This document shows positions 55,652 through 64,000 of a DNA stretch of 64,000 bases, piece by piece. The DNA lies in assembly GCA_958298945.1 (NCBI GenBank), contig OY282605.1:31040811-31104810 (forward strand), given 5' to 3'. Made by a program: the position numbers and the translations under genes. Position 1 is the stretch's first letter. Each line of letters begins with the position of its first letter. Below the pieces are notes generated by a model, which saw only the letters and a list, made by a program, of their open reading frames with translations, made no database searches and was not told the DNA's origin. Origin of the DNA: Atherix ibis. Lineage: Eukaryota > Arthropoda > Insecta > Diptera > Athericidae.

Positions 55652-56779
55652 CGAGGTTCGTTCAATAAGTCCTTAGAAAATCCGAGAAATTGCGCTCGTA
55701 GTGTCGGTTATTTGTGCATAACAATGGAAAAGGCGAGTTTAGGGCTGTCATCAAACATCTCCATTTGAAAGGCTTAAGCCCGAAATAAATCAAAGCCGAG
55801 TTGAATGCAGTTCATGGCACATCTGCACCACATCTGCACCTGCGTTCATCCACAAAAGGTGAACATCGTTCAGGACGCCCAGTTTTTACTCCTGAAATCA
55901 TCGCCAAAATCCACGATCTGATTTTGAACGATCGGCGAATTAAAGTGCGCGAATTAGTTGAGGCCACGGGCATATCACAAGGTACAGTCGCTTCAATTTT
56001 GCATGAAAAATTGTCTGTGAAAAAAATTTCGGCAAGATGGGTGCCGCGTTTGCTCTCAGAGGAGAATAAGCGCAATCGTGTAGTGGACTCTGAGGCTATG
56101 TTGGCACTCTTTCATCGCAATTCTGCCGAATTCCTTCGTCGATATGTCACTGTGGACGAAAAACCTGGATACACTACTACACTCCAGAAACGAAGAGACA
56201 GTCATCACAGTGGATTTTCAAGGGTGAACGGGCTCCGAAGAAGGCAAAAACTGTGCCATCGGCCGGCAAGGTGATGGCCACGGTCTTTTGGGATTCGCAG
56301 GGCATCATTTTTATCGACTACTTGTAAAAAGGAAAAACAATAACAGGAGCGTATTACGCGTCGTTATTGCAACGGTTGAGCGAGGAAATCAAAGAGAAAC
56401 GCCCCCATCTAAAGAAGAAGAAAATCCTCTTGCATCAGGATAATGTGCGTGTGCACACCTGCGCTGTTTCCATGGCCAAAATTGTGGAATTGAGAATGGA
56501 ATTGTTGCAGCATTCCGCTTATTCACCAGATTTGGCCCCGAATGACTATTTTCTTTTCCCCAATCTGAAGAAATAGCTTGGCGGACGACAGTTCACTTCC
56601 ATCGGATGAGTATTTTGGAGAACTTCCGAAATCCTATTTTTTGCACGGGATAAAAATTTTGGAAAAACGGTTGGAAAAGTGTATAGACCTAAAATGAGTG
56701 TATGTTGAAAAATAAAAATTTTTTTTTTTAAAAACAGTTTTTTTCCATCTCTTTCTAAGGACTTATTGAACGACCCTTG
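55652..56779 (+). mobile_element. Irritans-like mariner, copy 4 (dead)
   Basis: Ends CGAGGTTCGTTCAATAAGTC and, inverted, CAAGGGTCGTTCAATAAGTC. TA at 55650-55651 and 56780-56781. The shortest copy (about 1.13 kb), with deletions in the leader, near residue 40 and near 56600. Confidence 0.94.
55724..56698 (+). pseudogene. Irritans-like mariner transposase, heavily broken
   Basis: The ATG at 55724 is followed by a frameshift in the A-run (AAAAAAGCGAG of the other copies is AAAAGGCGAG). AAA has become TAA near 55787. Deletions remove part of the first helix-turn-helix. From about 55880 a 120-residue stretch matches copy 2 well, then a 2-base insertion at DE(T/K) shifts it. More stops fall at the LEKGK box (TTGTAA, about 56325) and KKW (TAG, about 56575). 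The conserved Trp codon after DET (TGG) is retained. Confidence 0.92.
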
Positions 56780-56781
56780 TA

Positions 56782-59310
56782 CTCTTAAGAATAATTTAAA
56801 TTGAAATTCCCCATACAAAAAAATGCAAATTTTTAATACTAAAAAAGTTTTATATTAAAGGTAAAAGTATACCAATCATAAATAATAGTTTCTCACTTAA
56901 ATAACAGACATTAGAATTCATATAATTGTTCATAAGAAAATGTGTTTTAAACTTATGTAAAAAAAAGAAGAATCGAAATTAATTTTTTTAAAACAATTTT
57001 AAACTCAAACTAAGAAATAAAGATAAATTTACGTAAATGAAAACTATTTAAGTAAAATAATCAAAGCCAGACACTAATTATCAATAGATTTGTGTACTAT
57101 AAAAAGAACTATGGCAATTGTAGAGGAAAGAATCGACTGGTATTCATCTTTAGGGATGCAATCGATCGATAAAATACAAGTTCGTATGGAGAGACAAGAA
57201 ACGAACCTCAAGAATCAATCGATTTTTTCATACGAAGCCCAACCCTTACAATAACTCCTTATAATGTTAGTGTTTGCGAAATCAATTTTCTTGCTGAACA
57301 GCTCGTTTTCTCCTTGCTATCAATGGTTGATGGGTGGGTGAAATGGAGTAAATCGGTTTGAGAGAATATCACTGTGGTAGGGTGGGTGTAGATGCCATTA
57401 GGCAGTGAATGACTATTTGTTTGGTAGGGAATGGATTTCAGAGTACAGTATTGCAGAGGTGTTTTTAAAAGCTGAGCATGAATTTTAAACTATGTACGAG
57501 TACCTCCCCATAATCCTAATTGCCAAAGATATTTATTCTGCCCGATTCTACCACCTACTCGTACCACAGCAATTATATGCTATACATCCAAATAGATAAC
57601 ACTTTTCAATATTTATATTTCGCCACGCTACGAGACAAATAAAAGTCCAAATCGAATGGGACTGGGAATGGGGTGGAAACACCATCTCTCAAATAGACAG
57701 CTATGGAGATGAATGGTTTGATGGTTGGATGGATGCTTTTTTGGGATAAATGAAGGCATCACTATAAAGTTGAAGCGAATAAAATACACACGACAACAAC
57801 GAATAATAAAGTACTTGTATAACTTGGAAATGGAACAGTTACGATTTGATGGTATCGATAGAAGGTAGAAGAAGGACTGCGCAAACTTCCAAACTTGAAA
57901 CTCTGTTGTTAATCTTTAATAAGTGCCAAAACGACATCAACAAATACAATTTATAATTTGTGAAAATTCAAGTACTATCGTTCATCTTTACCGGCTTTAT
58001 TATTTGCAGTTGGCTGCACTTTATTTTGTAAGCCTTCTCTATCAATATACATACACATACACATACACAAACACACACATAATACCGATATGCGTCAAAA
58101 GGACAAAAACCATTCCATATATCAAATGAAGATTATATTTTATACTAGAAATAATTAATAATATTTTCTAAATGCGAGTACGTGTACAAGCAAATAATTA
58201 TTAAATTAAAGGCTTATTTAAGTATAAAATTTAATTATTTTGATATAAAACTAAATACCAAGTTTTATGTATATATAAATTTTGGGGAAAACTACACACA
58301 AATACATTTATTTAAATATTCAAATATGTCCTCTAAAACTGGTATACTCTTATTCATATATGTATACAGGTATGTATGTATTTATAAGTGTAAAATGAGA
58401 TGTTGTGTTATTGATATAGTTTTCACATATTCATGATTTGTTTTGAAAACTTTTACACGTTCAAACCGAACCAAATGGGCTTAAGCTCACCTGAATTATG
58501 TGCAACCGAGTAAGTTAAGTTTCAATTCAGATGAATTCGAAAATTTCCATTTATGTAACAGCAACTTATACTCATATGTATTGATATTCATTTTATCCTT
58601 GTCACGTACTCTACCAAATAACATACTCAAAAATTAATTGTGTACAGTTTCTTTTCCACAACACGCTATAACTTACACTGTGCCGAAACAGAAATTCAAG
58701 CCTATCATTTCAAAATAACGATTATGTACAATTTATGTATGCTTGCCAGGATAACGATGCTCTTAAGTCCTTTCTAACAGAGTCCTATACCAAAACTTAA
58801 TATAACTTTTTTATGACAAAATATCATAATTCGATTAAGTTAAAGGAGTCTACTAGTTCGTTTCTATAACAATTTAAGATGTCCTGACATCTTAAGGCTT
58901 CGAATATCTCGATTTAATTGTCTTCAAGGCATAATTTCATATACGGACTAGAGGTGATGATGGTTTGCCACAATATTGATGAAATTTTCGTATTATATAC
59001 TAACGAGTTTGTATTGTATATTTACTTATATGAGGATTAATAAATGAATATAATATATGAGTATATCCTCAATAGTAAGTATGTATCTCTCTTTTACATA
59101 ATCTTAAGTATTTTCATTAATTGATCTGAATTATTAACCCACATCATTATTTTAACATTATTATTAGTAGATTTGGCAATTAAAAGAATTCAAAATAAAT
59201 TAATATGATTGACCTATTATTGTTATATGAACTTGCACATATTTAAATACAATACAACCCAAAAATTTTTTTGGACCCCGTCTAAAATATCAAAAATATT
59301 TTTGTTATTT
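56782..59310. other. AT-rich DNA with one microsatellite
   Basis: A (CATACA)n-like run lies at 58048-58080. The stretch at 57100-57800 is less AT-rich but shows no motif, terminal repeat or convincing frame. Confidence 0.35.
58048..58080. repeat. (CATACA)n / (CA)n microsatellite
   Basis: Short imperfect array ATACATACACATACACATAC followed by ACAAACACACACA. Confidence 0.85.
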
Positions 59311-59314
59311 TAAC

Positions 59315-60340
59315 TTGTTTTTAGTCGTGAAATTTGGTTTGCTATCAGAAAAAAAGAATAAGCCTATTTTTAGCAAAATTGAGAGGAAATTTTACAATTT
59401 TTTTATTTCAATTGGATTTTTGAAAAATTGTTGCCATCGGGAGTGCGACAACTGTTTGGGTCCATTTGGAACGGAACTTAAGTTCTCTAGTAAGGTCAAA
59501 TATCTTGGGGTCATTTTGGACCAAAAATTGACCTGGAATTCACATTATACCAATGTTAGAGCAATTTGGGCTTGTAATAGGATCTCTGGTAAAATCTGGG
59601 ATCTGCAGCCAAAAAGGATATTGTTGTCAATAGTTAGACCCATCATCACCTACGCGGGGCGCTGGTTTAGTAGCCTAATGCTGAACAATGTACTGCCCAG
59701 CAAGCCTTCGGAAAGCTTAGGGTACCTGTAATATGCTTGGGTATTACAGGTACCCTAAGAACATACGCTATGACCGCTCATGAAGCTCTATTATACCTAA
59801 TACCTTTGTATTTGCATATTAAAAGGGAAGCAAATAAAGGGGCTCTCAAGTTAGGACATTCCAAAACCTCTAAACCAGGCGACCCGTTTCGACATTTTTA
59901 TGTTATATTAGACTTAAAAGAATTCCAAGAAACCAACTATGTCTAGGACGCAATTCCGAGTAAACCTAACTTAAACTAGTCCTTCAGAGTACTTATCACG
60001 GAGCGCTTAACTTGGAAGGAGGGAGGGTCCTCATTTAAAAAAGAGTCCCTCGTGTTTCACATAGACAGTTTATTACCGTCTATTTAAGGCCCTTGGTAAA
60101 TCCACATCCACTTTTGACCCAGAAATACATGCCATAGAACTTCATGATAGAGAAGGTACCAGAAGGAACCTACGTAACGCAAAGACTTACCCAACGTCAG
60201 ACAGCCAAACTACATTGAAAGCTCCTGTCTCATCTGATATCCAATCGAAGCTAGTTTGCGATATCCAGATTCAGAAAATTATGGCAAATACGAAACGTGA
60301 AAGGGCAGTCATTTTAAGAAGATATAAAAAACTGGACCCA
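59315..60340 (+). pseudogene. Non-LTR retrotransposon RT-thumb and RNase H relic
   Basis: Plus strand in pieces: FSSKVKYLGVILDQKLTWNS, GKIWDLQPKRILL with VRPIITYAGRWFSS, QQAFGKLRVPVICLGITGTL, RTYAMTAHEALLYLIPLYLH and IKREANKGALKL. After about 250 bases comes FDPEIHAIELHDREGTRRNL, then TSDSQTTLKAPVSSDIQSKL. The last two carry the RNase H Glu and Asp boxes. The arrangement RT then RNase H and the LGITGT text fit I- or LOA-like elements. Several frameshifts. Ends not determined. Confidence 0.8.
59716..59759. repeat. 18-bp-arm perfect hairpin in coding DNA
   Basis: CTTAGGGTACCTGTAATA (59716-59733) pairs exactly with 59742-59759 across TGCTTGGG. It falls in the stretch coding LRVPVICLGITGTLR of the relic and forms a palindrome there. 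Confidence 0.95.
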
Positions 60341-60432
60341 AACAGTTGTCGCAGCTATTTTTTCAACAAATAAATTTAAAAAAAAGAAAATTCCAATAAT
60401 AATGAGAAATGTCGGTAATTTTACTAAAACTA

Positions 60433-60950
60433 GACTAATTTTTTTATCAGGGAATTTTATACCAATAAGACAACAAAATTATTCATAAAAATTTGGGTGG
60501 TGCCAAACAGTTGTCGGCAGAGTGTATGCATAAGTTGAAGGACTTTTATTTAATTTGATATGTATTATTAATTTTTGAAAAGCTCTTTGTTTATATATAA
60601 GGATTTTGAGACAAGAGCCAGAGGCCATTTTGTAGCGCCATGACCATGAGGCCACTTGGCGACTCTATTTCTCGTTTGTGTTTTCATTTCCAGACTAATT
60701 TTTTTATCAGGGAATTTTATACCAATAAGACAACAAAATTATTCATAAAAATTTGGGTGGTGCCAAACAGTTGTCGGCAGAGTGTATGCATAAGTTGAAG
60801 GACTTTTATTTAATTTGATATGTATTATTAATTTTTGAAAAGCTCTTTGTTTATATATAAGGATTTTGAGACAAGAGCCAGAGGCCATTTTGTAGCGCCA
60901 TGACCATGAGGCCACTTGGCGACTCTATTTCTCGTTTGTGTTTTCATTTC
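60433..60950. repeat. Exact tandem duplication, 2 x 259 bp
   Basis: 60433-60691 and 60692-60950 show no difference on reading base by base. The unit runs from AGACTAATTTTTTTATCAGG to CGTTTGTGTTTTCATTTCC. Noncoding. The contrast with the decayed surroundings makes it either very recent or an assembly artefact. Confidence 0.95.
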
Positions 60951-61089
60951 CAGCTTTCTTGCCAGTTGGAGTGAAAAATCAGAGATTGTTAAAATTTTTG
61001 AAGTATATTTAAATGTTTAAGAACGCAAAAAGAAAGCTTGAATATCGATTTATTGGAAATGTTTAGATTTACAGTGAAAGGAGTCCTTA

Positions 61090-61470
61090 TTCAAAAAAAA
61101 GAGGACGAGGTTGGCTATCGAAAAGAATGTCATGGGTAAGTGGTGTATGACCTCATTGAACACTAGAGCATTTAAGGATCTACGAATCGAATAGCCTCCA
61201 GGTCTGACAGACTATCGGTAAAATTGGAAATATTGTTATTGACTGCAAGGTTGAACGTATTCTTAACTGCGTTCATAATTGCCCAAAGCTCGCCTTGGAA
61301 AAATTCCACTGTACAGCTCACGGTGCATATTTCCAACAAAAAAAAAACTGAAAATACCGAATGATTTCAACAGTTCTAAGGAAAAACACTAGTTTCTGTA
61401 GCTAGATTAATCGGTGTTTACCTGACTGTGCCTGCTGAGTAACGTAGACTTTTAACTTTTCTCCTAATCA
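61090..61470 (-). pseudogene. Non-LTR RNase H relic
   Basis: Minus strand: VSCTVEFFQGELWAIMNAVK, NTFNLAVNNNISNFTDSLSD, LEAIRFVDP and a stop. The Glu of GELWAI and the Asp of TDS are the second and third RNase H active-site residues. The upstream text near 61421-61465 matches 22755-22795 (same family as 22200-22870). This copy keeps the Glu that the other has lost. The remaining RNase H boxes are gone. Confidence 0.72.
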
Positions 61471-64000
61471 CGATTCTCAATCTTGCAGCAGGAAAGAGAC
61501 TTCGATATCGAATGTAAAGATCGATGGATCTCTTTCTAATTTACGGATAATCAGGGAAGTTGAGGATAAATTTCTATTCAAGTAGTGGGCTGAAAAAATT
61601 TGTTTAGTAAGATTGTGGAGGAGATATTTGTGAGAGCGAAGGTTTTTATAAGTAAGGTGAATATCTCAGTATTAATTAAGATAAAGTCTATTGAAAAAAA
61701 AATTAAGCTTATCAACAAAAAAAATTGGAGACGCTAAGAAAACTCCACTGGGTTTTTAAATAAATACTATAAAAGCTATAATTATATCTCTTCACTAAAA
61801 TTTTTTATAGAATATATAAACTTTTTGTATATTTATAAGAAAATAATATGTCAACAGAAATTATTGAAAATTACTAAGCGATTTCAACAGTTCTATTGAA
61901 ACTAATTGAAAATTTGAATTGCAGCATTTTATATGAGCGGAAATATTTGTCGTACGGTCAAGATAATATTATCACATTATCAAAATGTATGCGGTTCCTG
62001 TTTAGATACACTTCAAAGTTGATTATAGAGCAGTTCCAGAGTGGATTTTAAGTGAAACATTCGAAGCAGGTTGAGATACAGATTCCGTTGCGAGAAGGAA
62101 TGGTGGTGTTGTTTTTGGAAGTTTACTCGTAGATATTTTGGGTCTGCATACAATGTGAATAGAAGACTACACTTATGAGTAAGAGGTGAAATGTCAACAT
62201 CCTGAAGACATCTTAAAACTTTTCCAACTTCGTATTAATTCCACAAATTCCACTCAATACAAATAAGTTCACGTTCAAAAACTTACAAATTCCATACTAC
62301 GTGTACTCGTATTAACTACAATTTCGAATATCTTGTTTCTCGTTGGAGCAGAATGCTCGTAAACATTTCTATGTGACCGTGACAAACCATAAAACCATAG
62401 TTATGATGGCATCCTTTTGCTTTCAGGTACATCGTCTTGTTAAACTATTAGCTTTGTTGCTTGGAATTTCTCGATTAAAGCTTTTGGTTTGTATGAATAT
62501 CTACCATTTTTGGTATATTTTTCCAAAATATATTAGCCTTAGAGCATATTCTTGGATGTATATAGAATTTGTATGTAACAGTTTTATTTTTGAATAAATG
62601 GTTTTAATAAAAACTTAAAGAAGAAGAAATTCAAATTCTGTTCCCTATACAAGAAGTTTCAAATTATTTCGAAACAAAGTGAGTCAAACTTTCAAAATGA
62701 TAATTTATATATCTTCTAAAGAAATTTTCTATCTGTATATGTATGTCACCTAATTTTTAATATAAAATATTTTATTTTTCGTTTATTTTGTAAATAACTT
62801 CCCATCTGTTTTTTCTTCTTCTGAAAAATTCGATTAAGAAATGATCAAAATTAAAACGAAATTAAATTGTCACAGGATAATTTTCAACTAAAAACTAATT
62901 TGTAAAACTGCAAATAAATACTTTTATTATTATACGATAGCCATATTCATTTTCGTTCCAATAAGAATAACATAGTCATTAGCATAAATGAATCAATAGA
63001 CTTGTACATTAATTTAAGATCAAACATTATGAATACAAACTTCTTCGGATCAGGAATGAAACTTTCTCATCATTTTATATAAACACTTAAAGAAGAAACT
63101 TTTTTAATCCTTACATAGTATAAATATAGTATCAAATGACAAAGATAATTCAGATAATGGCAGAACTTTGCTCATTACGATTGCATAAAATCGATGGAAG
63201 TTTATGTTGAACTTTTTAGTTTCGGGCACTATGAGCCAACCGTAATCGGGCAAAACGAAATCGGAGGAAAAGTACTGCAACAACAAAATTAAGAAACTCA
63301 TGTTTTAATTTTTTTTATGTTGGCAGTATTGAGGCTAGCAACTGTAAAAAGTTATACTATAAATCTTTTCCTTTTTGGCAAGTTATATGTACTATTATCA
63401 ATTATTGTTTTATTTTCTTATATTCCAAAAAGAGAAAATATTCTATTTTTACTCTACACTCTACAATCTACACTATCAACACATAACCATCTTATTCAAT
63501 GTTCGATAATTTTACTAGTTTTTGTAAAGTTTTTTAAACTAAATAAGGAGAATAAATAACCAAAAAAGTTTTGTTCTTAATTTTATTACTGGTACTTTTT
63601 CTTTTAAGAAAATTTATCGTTTGTTCATAAAAATTTAATAAGTTTTTTTTCTTTTGGTTTCTAGTCAATTTCGAGTGAAAATGAACGAAAAATCGTATTT
63701 TATGCTATATTAGTTATTAAAATAGAAAAGAGCAACAATATTTTTGAAAGTTGGACAAATTATAATAGTTTTTTTTTTTGTTATTTTGTAAAAAGTTTCA
63801 TAAATTGAAAATTAAAAGTTTATTTATTTGTTTTTGGTTTTTCATAAAAACAAAAAAAAATTACTATCAGATTGGTATAGGATTAACCACTTTCATAGTA
63901 CAAAAAGTTTAGCCTCGTTATTTAACAGTTGTTGCTTTTTTTTTATTGTCGTTTATATTTAAAATTATTTAGCTAAAAGTTTACCATTTTATATTCTAAA
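61471..64000. other. AT-rich DNA with nothing recognised
   Basis: No transposon ends, protein motifs or long repeats noted to the right edge of the window. Frames at 62343-62597 and 63317-63559 show no domain. Confidence 0.4.

Noticed and set aside
1..64000. tRNA or rRNA genes
   Set aside because: No tRNA B-box (GGTTCGANNCC) in a foldable context and no rRNA-like block was seen on either strand.

Overview
The window is AT-rich, intron-scale or intergenic insect DNA. I can support no host protein-coding gene, tRNA, rRNA or CRISPR array. A dipteran, perhaps a tephritid fruit fly, is the best guess. The reasons are several mariner lineages including a DD41D (rosa-like) one, R1-like and Jockey-like non-LTR retrotransposons, a Mos1-like fragment, and many short 'ACTCGTA' and 'ATACATA' motifs. 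The organism is an inference.

Almost everything recognisable is mobile DNA. (1) Four copies of one irritans-like DD34D mariner (571-1839, 3292-4626, 35642-36914, 55652-56779) share inverted ends CGAGGGTCGTTCAATAAGTC. Only the second has an open transposase frame, and its C-terminus is rewritten by a fold-back. (2) One apparently intact mellifera/cecropia-like mariner (11721-13009) has a 341-residue transposase. (3) Three GVQW3/FLJ37770-like mariners lie at 26853-27682, 44394-45233 and 37584-38867. (4) At least six DD41D copies or relics lie at 4959-5765, 15710-16929, 26384-27774, 30694-31270, 38943-40641 (with 39153-39985 nested inside it) and about 44290-45560. (5) There is a Mos1-like fragment (53061-53545) and another mariner relic (about 21740-22110). 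Non-LTR elements are an R1-clade copy with a target-site duplication (17340-18976), Jockey-clade copies (9330-10260 and 53690-55180), and RT or RNase H relics at 22200-22870, 59315-60340 and 61090-61470. Two MITE-like elements lie at 15128-15356 and 25863-26200.

The elements are stacked. Three DD41D copies are each split by another mariner. A further DD41D copy, and possibly the third irritans-like copy, sit in or at the edge of an unclassified dispersed repeat that I call Rpt-A. Rpt-A has at least five collinear or partial copies with the same ordered sequence blocks.

Other structure: a roughly 2.1-kb array of a degenerate CAGTAAAAATTTT-type unit (about 47160-49260) carrying a 68-bp patch nearly identical to a segment 3.7 kb upstream; a four-copy tandem repeat of about 195 bp (32571-33320); an exact 2 x 259-bp duplication (60433-60950); and several long hairpins. 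Three mariners of different lineages carry inverted duplications of their own sequence, which suggests fold-back or template-switch repair after cutting. The remaining stretches are AT-rich DNA in which I recognise nothing.
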